NCBI GenBank assembly: GCA_011947345.1
Contig: JAAVTG010000034.1
Location: 1 to 64,000 of the forward strand
Direction: 5' to 3'
DNA length: 64,000 nucleotides
Origin: Phytophthora quininea
Taxonomy: Eukaryota > Oomycota > Peronosporomycetes > Peronosporales > Peronosporaceae
The position numbers and the translations under genes were made by a program. The notes under the pieces are model-generated. The model had not been told where the DNA came from, searched no databases, and was given only the letters and a program-made list of their open reading frames with translations. Positions 53,788-63,489 of the stretch are shown piece after piece. Every line of letters begins with the position of its first letter. Position 1 is the stretch's first letter.

Positions 53788-54292
53788 CTAGTACACCTGC
53801 TTTGTGCCGCTCGTTGACGGCAGCAAGTCGTCCGTGACATCCGAGACGCCCTTCCCTGGCTTATCGCCTCCGACGGGAAGCTTGTCAGTGACCCCGCCGA
53901 CACGAAGCTTGTCAGTGACCCCGTTGATGGGGAGCTTGTTGGTGACTCCGCTGACGGGGAGCTTGTTGGTGACTCCGCTGACGGGGAGCTTGTCGGTGAC
54001 TGAGTTTGCCCCGCCGACGCCGTTGGTGGTCGAGTTCGTGCTGGGTACACCCAACGGCAGCAGCTTCGACGCGCCATCGGTACCACCAGGGACCGTCTTG
54101 GTGATGGCATTGAGTCCGTCGAGGCTTAGCACGTCCGCGGTGGTGGGTAGTTGTGGCGTGGTGATGGAGTCACCCTTGCCTCCAGGGAGCTCCGTGAAAT
54201 CATATCCGGCTCGCAGCAGCTTGCGCTCCGAGTTGGAGGCGAAGACGCGCTGCATCGCGGCGACAAGAAGAGCGAGAGGAGAAGACCTTCAT
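53788..54292 (-). pseudogene. KLLR secreted repeat protein, leader frameshift
   Basis: Left-arm copy of the gene at 55807-56313. It lacks two bases in the signal-peptide codons (about 54278, TTCTCCTCTCG against TTCTCCACTCTCG), so the ATG at 54292 reads into a wrong frame. The rest, including ERKLLRAGYDF and all five VT(D/N)KLPV repeats, is intact in the frame ending at 53788. An internal ATG (MQRVFA) would give a protein without an effective leader. Confidence 0.8.
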
Positions 54293-54342
54293 GGTAGGTA
54301 GAAGTTGGGGAGGTAGCTTGTGTAGCTTGTCCGCTGGGAGAC

Positions 54343-54357
54343 GAAGTGGAAATGAGT
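54343..54357 (-). promoter_or_regulatory. Inr-like core promoter (left arm)
   Basis: Minus-strand CTCATTTCCACTTCG, the same box as at 55741-55755, about 50 nt before the ATG at 54292. Confidence 0.55.
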
Positions 54358-54637
54358 GTGTTGTGAGCGCACCGATCGCCTCGATTCGTCGTCGGGGATC
54401 ACTTGCACCGCAAACAGGCGCGAAATCTCGACCAGGTGAGCTCGCAACCACCTGCGGACGTAGCGTCTCGCGTGGATACTTCCATTTGGCAGCAATGAAT
54501 GGCGCCAACGCGTACATGTGGCGTTTCCAATAACATTTCAAACACCGCCGAGCTGTGGATAGCTGTATCCGCCACAGATCGTCGACATCGGGCTTGTCTT
54601 ATCGGATTAACGGTGCGAGTGTTCACATCATACGTCC

Positions 54638-54958
54638 ATGCTTGGAAGCTGCGCCGCCCATGCCAAGTTGCTGTCTTTGATCCGGTCGTCTGCGTCCACG
54701 GTCCCGTCGCCCCGGGGCCAAGACCAGGAGCAGAGTTTCGAGTTGGCGACGCGACACCAACCCCGGTACATTGAAGAGGAGCCAGTCATCGTGTACATGC
54801 CCCAGCACGAAGCAGCGTCCCGCAATGACCTAGTGCGGAGGATGGAGCAGCTCAACATGGCTGCAGAGACCGTCTACCAGTTCACGAGCAAGATGAACGC
54901 CAGCACTCACTGTCGAATGGCTGGCAACTCCAGCACTTCCATCCAGGAGCTGGACTAG
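54638..54958 (+). CDS. hypothetical protein spanning arm and spacer
   Basis: A 106-codon frame, MLGSCAAHAKLLSLIRSSAS..., continues past the arm end into the unique spacer as EEEPVIVYMPQHEAASRNDL and MEQLNMAAETVYQFTSKMNAS, a helical, polar region ending SIQELD. In the right arm the same N-terminus (55460-55263) runs into unrelated DNA, so this is the ancestral, uncut copy. The spacer portion has coding-like composition. No domain recognised; an upstream exon is possible. Confidence 0.45.
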   Translation: MLGSCAAHAKLLSLIRSSASTVPSPRGQDQEQSFELATRHQPRYIEEEPVIVYMPQHEAASRNDLVRRMEQLNMAAETVYQFTSKMNASTHCRMAGNSSTSIQELD

Positions 54959-55329
54959 AGCTGGGCAGTCGAGAAGATTATAAAACTATATTGTAAAGCT
55001 CCATAGTTTTTCTCTTGTTGGTGTTGACATGGCGCGCCAGGGATAAACTCTGCGGCAGACAGGGAATGGAAGAATGAGGCTGGTCGTATTGCATGTGTTG
55101 TTTCCACCCACGGCTCCGCGGCCCCAGATCGAGGAAAGAAACCACGGCACATGGATAGCTTCAATTAGGACACTAGCACGATGCATCAGTCGACGTTGCA
55201 GCAACTCGGTCCCATCGACCTCTACAGATGAAGTTCCTCGTCCTAGCGCGCTACGGCGAGACCTACACGAGAAGGAAAAAAGTCGTGTAGGTGTTTACAA
55301 GATCGTGTAATAATCCGAGTCGTAATTGG
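54771..55329. other. palindrome 2 spacer
   Basis: 559 bp. Besides the end of the hypothetical gene, 55125-55235 (ATTAGGACACTAGCACGATGCA...CAACTCGGTCCCATCGAC) is a diverged copy of the 3' flank of the KLLR gene (53723-53790), so an older paralogue once stood here. Confidence 0.55.
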
Positions 55330-55740
55330 TACCAGGGTTGGTGTCGCGTCGCCAACTCGAAACTCTGCTCCTGGTCTTGGTCCCGGGGCGACGGGACCGT
55401 GGACGCAGACGACCGGATCAAAGACAGCAACTTGGCATGGGCGGCGCAGCTTCCAAGCATGGACGTATGATGTGAACACTCGCACCGTTAATCCGATAAG
55501 ACAAGCCCGATGTCGACGATCTGTGGCGGATACAGCTATCCACAGCTCGGCGGTGTTTGAAATGTTATTGGAAACGCCACATGTACGCGTTGGCGCCATT
55601 CATTGCTGCCAAATGGAAGTATCCACGCGAGACGCTACGTCCGCAGGTGGTTGCGAGCTCACCTGGTCGAGATTTCGCGCCTGTTTGCGGTGCAAGTGAT
55701 CCCCGACGACGAATCGAGGCGATCGGTGCGCTCACAACAC

Positions 55741-55755
55741 ACTCATTTCCACTTC
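55741..55755 (+). promoter_or_regulatory. Inr-like core promoter
   Basis: CTCATTTCCACTTCG, preceded by A, fits the CTCATTYY core and the CA(A/T)TT region loosely; it lies about 50 nt before the ATG at 55807. Confidence 0.55.
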
Positions 55756-55806
55756 GTCTCCCCAGCGGACAAGCTACACAAGCTACCTCCCCAACTTCTA
55801 CCTACC

Positions 55807-56313
55807 ATGAAGGTCTTCTCCACTCTCGCTCTTCTTGTCGCCGCGATGCAGCGCGTCTTCGCCTCCAACTCGGAGCGCAAGCTGCTGCGAGCCGGATATG
55901 ATTTCACGGAGCTCCCTGGAGGCAAGGGTGACTCCATCACCACGCCACAACTACCCACCACCGCGGACGTGCTAAGCCTCGACGGACTCAATGCCATCAC
56001 CAAGACGGTCCCTGGTGGTACCGATGGCGCGTCGAAGCTGCTGCCGTTGGGTGTACCCAGCACGAACTCGACCACCAACGGCGTCGGCGGGGCAAACTCA
56101 GTCACCGACAAGCTCCCCGTCAGCGGAGTCACCAACAAGCTCCCCGTCAGCGGAGTCACCAACAAGCTCCCCATCAACGGGGTCACTGACAAGCTTCGTG
56201 TCGGCGGGGTCACTGACAAGCTTCCCGTCGGAGGCGATAAGCCAGGGAAGGGCGTCTCGGATGTCACGGACGACTTGCTGCCGTCAACGAGCGGCACAAA
56301 GCAGGTGTACTAG
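55807..56313 (+). CDS. KLLR secreted protein with VTDKLPV repeats
   Basis: This 168-residue protein has a signal peptide (MKVFSTLALLVAAMQRVFA) then SNSERKLLRAGYDFTELPGG, where KLLR (residues 25-28) stands at an RxLR-like position. The body is Thr/Gly/Ser/Leu-rich. Near its end five tandem 9-residue units of the form VT(D/N)K-L-(P/R)-(V/I)-x-G occur (SVTDKLPVSG, VTNKLPVSG, VTNKLPING, VTDKLRVGG, VTDKLPVGG), encoded by 27-bp repeats. It is the only copy with an intact leader. Homologues: 53788-54292 and 41336-41793. Function unknown; probably a secreted, effector-like or wall-associated protein. Confidence 0.75.
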   Translation: MKVFSTLALLVAAMQRVFASNSERKLLRAGYDFTELPGGKGDSITTPQLPTTADVLSLDGLNAITKTVPGGTDGASKLLPLGVPSTNSTTNGVGGANSVTDKLPVSGVTNKLPVSGVTNKLPINGVTDKLRVGGVTDKLPVGGDKPGKGVSDVTDDLLPSTSGTKQVY

Positions 56314-56477
56314 TGGACGGGACCGAGTTTCTGCAGTGTCGATCGTAGAGTTAGTTGCATCGTGCTAGTATCCTAATTGTGAGGAATCGATTCATTTCCG
56401 AAGCGTTAGAGGCTTGTTCGTCTTCTGCCGACACTGCAGTTTCTTTCCTGGATTCGGGGCAGCGCCGTCGGCGCCAA

Positions 56478-58021
56478 GAAAGAAATATAAGTTGATTAAC
56501 CAGTCGGATAAACCGTTTTGCTAGCTACAATCGTATACTACTTGGTCTTACTACTTAGTTTCGTGGAATCCAAACGTGACTTGCTGGTGGCGTGTTTCGT
56601 GGCGCAGGTGGGTCAAATCCTAACTTCTCCAGAACAGAGGTTACAATTTTGTCGTCAATTCCTAGTTCCGCTGAATGATGATTGATGTACTGACAGTGTC
56701 GTCGAAAAGAGGACGTCACATTTTGGACGCTTGGTACTTGAGCGGTAGTTTCGCGGAATAGTATATCGTTTCTCAACCTCCACGTAGCATGGAAAGCGAT
56801 CGCAGTGTAAACCCGCCACAGTAGCAGGAAAACCTTTTGGTTCTGTCTCCACTCCATGTTCAGGTCCCTTGGTTTAGGAAAAGTAGCAATCGCCAATCCA
56901 ACTCCGTCGCGAAAGCCTTATGCCATGGGGACCACAATGTCGTCCACATTTGTGTTAGAGCTGGACACGAGAAGAAGCAGTGCTCTAGTGTTTCCATCGC
57001 AGCGCATGACCGTCTCACACACTGTTGAATCGTAGGATTTAACGACTTGAGGAAGAACAGCCTGGATCCGACAATGAGGTCTCCAAAGAATAGCCTCAGC
57101 ATCACATCATGGACAACAGGAACAAGAAACTGGCGGAGGGCTAGTACTTGTTGTAATGTAGAATGGATCTGCTGTTGTGGACAGCCAAGCACTTTCATGG
57201 GGTGTGGTTGCACGCATCTGTCAGACCGCAGCAGTTTGTCCCAGTCTGGAGATTTTAGATTTGGGAAGAAGCGAGATGTTTTTCCGACTGTCAGCCCAAA
57301 TGTCGGTGGCATTGCACCTCGCGTTGCCACGCTTATTCCACCTGCCTCAGGGTGTGGCAACACCCGTTCAAATATCTGGGTTAGCTGTCGATAAAGCTGA
57401 GTGATATCTGTCAGTGCAATTCTGGACCCCAGGATTGGACGTAGCTCTGTAGACACCGTCCTGAAAAATATCGTGAGCGTTGGCCATCGATGGCAAGTAT
57501 CTAGAAAATCTGCTAAACACCATTTTCCTTTTGAAGCAAGCTCTTTACAGAGGCGGCGGAACTTGATAGGTCCTGTACCAAGTGGTGCGCGATGAGGATC
57601 TTGTCTGCGCTGCACTTGGAAATTCGTCGCTGTATTCCACCATATTGGGCTGAATAATGAGTGTTGGAGTGTCTTCATTCTAGTGTATCGTAATGAGTAC
57701 TTGCTTGGCCATTTTACGCGGCTCCAATCTTGCAATAGTTTACGCCACCATAGCGGGAGCATTGTAGCTTTCCATCCTGGAGGTTCAGGGGGATTTTGTA
57801 GCAAAAACTCTCCCGACCACGGACGTACAAACTCCCCATATCGATGTCGTAGTAATTCTGCTATGGGTCTATACCACACTGTTTCCTTGTTTTCATTATG
57901 GCAAGCGAGGACTTTGACAAACTTTTGAAGGAAGAGAAAGCGTTGTCTCCGAATACAGGACATAATCACTGGTACCCCAATTCCATCGTCTTGTCGTGCT
58001 TGTATGGCGAATGAAGTGGGA
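56478..58021 (-). mobile_element. 5'-truncated LINE with 13-bp target duplication
   Basis: It is flanked by CCGTCGGCGCCAA at 56465-56477 and 58022-58034. The minus strand carries the LINE C-terminal part: DDGIGVPVIMSCIRRQRFLFLQKF, PVVHDVMLRLFFGDLIVGSRLFFL, CVRRSCAAMETLEHCFFSC and WRVYTAIAFHATWRLRNDILF. The 3' end is near GGTTAATCAACTTATATTTC. The longest frame runs 58101-56860, of which the first 30 or so codons are flanking DNA. The left arm lacks the insertion, so it arose after the palindrome or in only one parent copy. Confidence 0.93.
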
Positions 58022-58917
58022 CCGTCGGCGCCAACAATGCCCGCCGCGAGAGAGCTAGCACTGAACGGTTTCCAGGAGGTGCACATTCGCAGTGGCCTCA
58101 TCGAAGTGGAGAAGAAGTCGACAGCATGACCAGCTCGGAGCCGCGGATGGAGGCAAACATTGGCAACATGATTGCCTCCTCAAATCCACTTCAACATGAC
58201 GAAGCTATGATGGAGGATAATTCGTCTAGCTAGCTACACACACAGCAAACAATGGTAGCTAGCGTCAGAGCATCTCCAGCCCGCTGACTCTGTAGGATGT
58301 CGATAGCGCTAGCAGAAACCACAGATTCTTGGCTTTCTCTGTGCTGGGCACGTGCTGGTATCGCTGCCCACGATGTCATCGTTCGAGACCCACTTAAGCA
58401 TTTCGCCATTCGCATACAAAGGCCAAGTGAGCTGCCACGTCAATACAAAACGTAAGTTAGCGGCCGTTTCAACTTGGAGCATACAAAAATCAAATGATCA
58501 GCCGTTTCAATTCGAACCATACAAACACCAAGTCAAAATGATTCTGGTCGGCCAGATTCTGGTCTTCCAGAATGCGAGCCGCAGTTTGAGAGTTGCACTG
58601 CGCAGTTTCAGCGCCTATACCAACTTCAATTAGCTTCTTCGACACGCTCCCGTCACGTTTCGCGTTCGCGCGCTGTACCCAGGCCAGGAGGCGCCGCTGC
58701 CTTCGCCACCCTCGCCGCCAGAGGTCATTCTCCAATTCTCCTCTTCGGGCGCAGATCTTCCTCTTCGACTCTCCACCAGCGCAGGGTTTTACCTTTAGCC
58801 AGGTGCGTGACTGCAAGAGAGATAGATCGTAAGTCCTCAAGGTGCAGGAGTAGACAGAGAAATAACGCCCAAAAGCAATAGTGAAATCCTCGTCGCGTTG
58901 CGTCCGTCTATCGTCCG
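58022..58917. other. right-arm flank between LINE and ankyrin gene
   Basis: Mirror of 52741-53640; no separate gene is supported. Confidence 0.45.
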
Positions 58918-59841
58918 ATGTCCGACTCACCTCCGATCCTCACGGCCGTCAGGGCAGTCTGTCGCGAACGTCTGCCAGTTGGGGGCGACATTTTGACCCA
59001 CGTGGAGACGCTGCTAGACGGGTTCCTGGACACGTTCTCTCCGAGCGTCTCACTGTTGCGCGCGTGCGAGACCGGGGCCTCCGCCCGGGCGCTCGGCTAC
59101 CTCTACAGCCGCAGCAATGCGCAGACTCGGCGGATGGCCGTCCACATCGCCGCCATGGCAGGACACGTGCACGTCCTGCGGTGGCTGGTGAAGCACCACC
59201 AGACAGACTTCTCCAACTTGCGAGAGGGCTGTCTAAGCCCCATCGACCGCGCGGCGCAGCACGGCCGGCTCGACGCCGTTGTCTGGCTGTACGGTCACTA
59301 CAGCGAGGGCTTCAGCTCGTCGACGCTGGACCTCGCTGCCCAGTGCGGCCACGTCCGCGTGCTGCGCTGGCTGCACGAGCACGGCCGCGAGTCCTGCTCG
59401 CCTGCAGCGCTGGAGGGTGCTGCCGCGCACGACAAGCTGTGCACGGTGAAGTGGCTCTGCAAGCACGGCTACCATGACAGCGCCGGCGTCGCCATGCTCA
59501 AGGCTGCGGAGCTGGGTCACGCCCGCGTCGTGGCTTGGCTGTACCAGCACGGCCGGCAGACCGACAGCGCGCTGCAGGCCATGCTCGTGGCGGCCAGGTG
59601 CGGCCAGCTGAACGTCGTCAAGTGGCTGTTCGCTAACGCGCAGGAGCTGGAGGTCGACGGAGAAATGTATAACTGTCGCGTAGCCATTCAGATCGCCGTA
59701 AGTCAAAACCACCAGCGCGTCGTTCGCTGGCTTGTCAACAGAGTTGTGAAACGCACGGTCGAGCAGGAGCAGCACCGGCGAACCAAGAGGAAGCGCGAGG
59801 CCCTGACGTCGACGCGCAGCACGCGCATCAGAATTGTGTAG
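58918..59841 (+). CDS. ankyrin-repeat protein, right-arm copy
   Basis: It encodes the same 307 residues as 51817-52740, with identical repeats and basic tail. The two genes point away from the palindrome centre's secreted genes and are on opposite strands. No signal peptide. Expression of both copies would give dose only, not a new protein. Confidence 0.85.
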   Translation: MSDSPPILTAVRAVCRERLPVGGDILTHVETLLDGFLDTFSPSVSLLRACETGASARALGYLYSRSNAQTRRMAVHIAAMAGHVHVLRWLVKHHQTDFSNLREGCLSPIDRAAQHGRLDAVVWLYGHYSEGFSSSTLDLAAQCGHVRVLRWLHEHGRESCSPAALEGAAAHDKLCTVKWLCKHGYHDSAGVAMLKAAELGHARVVAWLYQHGRQTDSALQAMLVAARCGQLNVVKWLFANAQELEVDGEMYNCRVAIQIAVSQNHQRVVRWLVNRVVKRTVEQEQHRRTKRKREALTSTRSTRIRIV

Positions 59842-60015
59842 TCTAGTCAAAAGCGAGTATGAGCAGCGACGATTAAGCTGCGTGTTGGCATGAATTGTCA
59901 TTGTCATTGAAATGAAAGCTATCAGGATGTAATACCGTTCTGATGAGATTTTTAATCGATCGCCGATCTTCGGACATAAAAGTGACAGGAAGAAAACGGC
60001 CGGTCGACCAGCAAT

Positions 60016-61208
60016 GAAGGAAATTGAATTGATTAAAACTGTTTAGCGGATTTCTCGTCTTAAGGTGATAAGCTATTTATCCGTGAGAGTTACGTCCGTG
60101 TCGTCCACATGTGGTGCATGGGTTCCGGGATATTATTTTCTCGCGGATCACAGCCAAGTTTTTGCAGCACGTGGACCACAGTAGCGCGGTTGCAATGAAG
60201 CTCATGTGCGTGTTGGTAGAGGAATTGGTAGTGCATCTTGAACGAGTTCAGCAGATTGAGAATATTTGGCACTTCAGCTGTTGTTTCCTGGAAATGAATA
60301 TCGTTCCTGAGCCGCCATGTTGCGTGAAACACTATCGCTGTGTAGATCCTCCATAGAAGTATCAGTTCTTTGTGTTCACTTCTCTAGTTCCTACGGAGGT
60401 CTTGCAATCTTGGGAAGAGCAGCACCTCCAGCTTAGGTCGACGCAAAAGAACCTCGACCACTGGTTCCATAGTTCGCTCCACATTGGTTCTAATGACGGG
60501 CACGTGAAAAACAGTGTTCTAACGTTTCGATCTCCTGGCATTCCGGACGAAAGCAGTTTTGGATTTAGTTCTCTGAGGAAGTATAGTCGTGAGCCGACTG
60601 TGAGGTCTCCGAAGCACATTCGTACTATCACATCATGAATTACCGGCAGTAGATATCCACGTAGAGAAATCACACTGGACAAGGTTTCATGAATCCTTTG
60701 TCGAGGACACCCCAGGTCTTCCATCGGATGATGCATCAGTTCCGGAACTTGCTGGAGAATCACCTTCCAATCTTGCGATCGCAAATTTGGGAAGAATCGC
60801 GTAGGTGGTTCTGTTGGGAGACAGCTGCTTAGCTTGATTCCAAATATCGGTGGTGAATTCGTACTTCTTACTTCCTGCATTCCTCCTTCGTCCAGATGCG
60901 GCAGTAAGAGATGAAATAGTCGGCTCATTTGATGGTAGAGCACGAGAATGTCATGCCGAAGCACTTTCGTTCCAAGTATTGGATGAATCTCGGAGCAGAC
61001 GTCCGTGAAAAATGCCGTTGAAGACGGCCAGTCGCGATTGGCACCCAGGAAGTCGGCAAAACATAACTTTTTACGTTTTGCCAGTTCCCGACAGAGCGCC
61101 CGAAAGGCGTTTGACCCTGACCCCAGGGGCTTCGCCAGACTTGCTGGGCTACGCGTATCCAGTACCTGAAATTCAGGCAACTTGCTCCACCAAATTTTCC
61201 CAGGGTCA
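60016..61208 (-). mobile_element. 5'-truncated LINE, sister of the 5.8-kb LINE
   Basis: The minus strand ends in AGACGAGAAATCCGCTAAACAG plus TTTTAATCAATTCAATTTCC, as at 8430-8468, and encodes the same C-terminal domain (MRSQDWK-type region, LPVIHDVIVRMCFGDLTVGSRLYFL, WRLRNDIHFQETTAEVPNILNL) with frameshifts near 60480 and 60540. It begins at about 61208 (WWSKLPEFQV). Its tail touches the end of palindrome 2's right arm. Confidence 0.85.
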
Positions 61209-61892
61209 ATTGACACGATAGGGCAAAACCTCGAGTTAAACCAATTCAACGAACTGAAAAAATGCCTGGAGTTTTGGTGGGATTCTGCAGGCACGTACAG
61301 CAAGCTGGAGCCTGGGATTATTTTCACTTAGGCACACAACTCGTTTATAGAGACCCCAACGGGCAAGAGTACTTTGCTGTTTGTGAATTGCTCGCATATG
61401 CTGCATTTATCAAGAGAACAGGACAAATCTTAGAGAAGTAGAGAAACGTATCAAACGTTGTTGTTTGGTACAAGTCTTTCGTGGAGTAATTCGGCAGTAT
61501 GACCACCCCGCTCCCAGTCTACGCTGTGCCTTGGGAGTGTATTGACAAGACTCGAAGTTCACTTTGCCATCCCCGAACTCGCCAAAATCGATTGCCATGC
61601 ATGGTTTTCTGCTCCTGATTGGCGCCAGCATCGTCCAGTTCGTCAAGAAGCTGCAGCATCTTCAGAAATTGCAGAACTACAAGTAGCTCAACCAGCTCAA
61701 GAAAATTATGCGGACAAAAAAATAAAGTGACTGCATAGCTATGTATTTGTGAGACGCCTCGGTATTCCTCGACCTCGCAACGCCAGCCTTACATATTCCC
61801 CACATGCTGCGACTGCGTCGATTCCTTGATTTATTGCGTTCCCTTGGCATTATGCAATTTCTGCCGTCTTTGCAGCTTCTTGACGAATACGG
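61209..61892. other. unassigned
   Basis: A short plus-strand frame, GFLLLIGASIVQFVKKLQHLQ, is followed by AAAAAAATAAAG near 61718; it may be the end of a lost gene. No family recognised. Confidence 0.35.
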
Positions 61893-62308
61893 CTAAAAAC
61901 CACGTGGCTCTGAACCTCTTCTTTTTGCCCATTCTTGAAGGACTTTGGTCCGAAGTCTCGCGATGCTTTGGTTGCCTGGACTGAGTCCGGAAGGCATTCG
62001 ATGAGAGGTAGAAAAGTAGTTCTTTCCTCGCTCTTCGTCCGCTGAAGACGGCTTAGTTAGCCGTTTCGAGGGGCTATCGAGCTCGGTGTTGGTCCTGTGA
62101 GTCGTTTTGACCGTCGCATCTTCATCTGTCTTTCCTACGCGCTCTTCATCGGACGGTGTCGCTGCCCCACTGCCGCCGTAAAGCTGTCTAGCTGGGTAGT
62201 CGAGTTCGTAGTCAGTCCCCGCAGCGTTTTCGTCATCACAGATTCATCGGCAGCGGAGACAGCGACAAAGATGGTCGAAATGACGAGGAAGACGAAATTG
62301 ACTCGCAT
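61893..62308 (-). pseudogene. broken small effector with DEER motifs
   Basis: The ATG at 62308 gives a leader, MRVNFVFLVISTIFVAVSAADESV, then TKTLRGLTTNS; this frame ends at 62135. A shifted frame carries PSDEERVGKTDEDATV (about 62150) and, further on, SKRLTKPSSADEERG and LSPGNQSIARLRTKVLQEW, stopping at 61893. DEER twice with a degenerate KRLT suggests a decayed RxLR-dEER gene split by a frameshift near 62170. Its leader resembles the fragment at 63331. Confidence 0.55.
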
Positions 62309-62331
62309 GGCGGTTGGGCTTGATGTCGGGA

Positions 62332-62347
62332 AAGTTGACAAATGAAA
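62332..62347 (-). promoter_or_regulatory. Inr-like core promoter
   Basis: Minus-strand TTTCATTTGTCAACTT matches about 12 of 16 positions, some 24 nt before the ATG at 62308. Confidence 0.45.
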
Positions 62348-62399
62348 TGAACGGCCGTTTAGTGCGGTGCAGTGGTGAGCAAGGTTGACGACAACGCTC

Positions 62400-62933
62400 G
62401 TAGACGGCAAGCTGCCGTCAACATGCCACTTGCGTTAGCTTGCTTCATAATCAAGTGGAGCCGCACCAACAGGCAGCATCATCAGAGGCATTTCATCATC
62501 AAGCGCAACGACTGGTTTAGAGACGACATTGCCCACAAGGAAGCCTCAGTAGGAAAGGAGCTAGTCTTAACCAACTTAATGTCACTTCGCAGAAACTTTC
62601 CAAGCGCTTACAAGCTACAGAAAGCGTCGGATGACACCGAGCACTACCCCATCTAGTGGTGAATGGGATCATGCTGATCAGGGCACCAGCGACCCCATTC
62701 GCTCGTTGTTAGATGTTGAAGTGCCATCCACACGAGTGTTAGCCACAACTAACCATGAAAGAGCAGCTACCAAAATCTGGTGGAAATGGAAAGAGCCATT
62801 CTTCAGTCTAAGCGGATACATTATCAACGATTTTCGCACATGCCTTGACGATAAACGTGCAGAAGTGCTGTGTCTTATGAAATCAAACGGGCAAAAGTAC
62901 AAAAGACTACTGCAAAGTCAGCAAGATAGCTAG
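62400..62933 (+). other. possible transposase C-terminal relic
   Basis: The frame at 62631-62933 ends WWKWKEPFFSLSGYIINDFR, then DDKRAEVLCLMKSNGQKYKRL. The AEVLCLMKSN pattern recalls hAT-type C-termini (R..L..AE.L..LK.N), but no upstream catalytic motif can be read. The assignment is tentative. Confidence 0.25.
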
Positions 62934-63295
62934 GTATTGATACTGTATCAAGAGTATCATGGTGATATTGATACATGCGATTGAATTTTCAAACATCAAA
63001 CTCACTCTCGTGATGGCCTTTGGATCAGCATCACTGATACAGTTTGTATCTCCGCTGATGCGAAGCCCTCGTCCTGCCCGTTGTTGTGGATCATTGCGGC
63101 CAGATACTTTGCCTCTGGGAAGAAGAACTCGCCGTCGTACCGGATGGAAGCCTGGAGACGAAGGTAAACATGCAAGTATGAAAGCTCATGAAACTTGCGA
63201 GTTGCAGCATGTGCATGGCAAGCTCCACATAATCACCATATCCCCGTAATCCCCAGAGCATCGCGGAGATAGCTGCTCAGCGAGTCAATGTTGGG

Positions 63296-63311
63296 TCTCA
63301 TTTCTCCAAGT
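63296..63311 (+). promoter_or_regulatory. Inr-like core promoter
   Basis: TCTCATTTCTCCAAGT matches about 12 of 16 positions, 20-35 nt before the ATG at 63331. Confidence 0.45.
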
Positions 63312-63330
63312 TCTCCCCAGCAAAACAGCG

Positions 63331-63459
63331 ATGCGTTTCCACTTTGCGTTCGTGGTCATCACGGCGATTCTTTTCAGCGTTTCACCTGCTGATGAAGGTG
63401 TGACGGCCAAACCAATCCTCAGGATCACCACCAATCCTGGAATCCCTCGAGACAGCTAG
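63331..63459 (+). pseudogene. 5' fragment of a small effector-like gene
   Basis: 42 codons: leader MRFHFAFVVITAILFSVSPA, then DEGVTAKPILRITTNPGIPRDS and a stop. ADE(G/S)V, then K..LR..TTN, aligns with the pseudogene at 61893-62308. After the stop, ETSPADE recalls SSADEER of that gene. The LINE inserted at about 63490 has removed the rest. Confidence 0.5.
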
Positions 63460-63489
63460 CCGAGACATCTCCGGCGGACGAAGTAGTAG

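Larger units (their letters stand above)
51644..54770. repeat. palindrome 2, left arm
   Basis: 3,127 bp from GCTGGTCGACCGGCC inward to CGACACCAACCC, matched in inverse at 55330-60014. It carries an ankyrin gene and a secreted-repeat gene. Confidence 0.93.
55330..60014. repeat. palindrome 2, right arm
   Basis: Inverse of 51644-54770. Its 4,685 bp equal the left arm plus a 1,544-bp LINE and one 13-bp target duplication. Confidence 0.93.
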
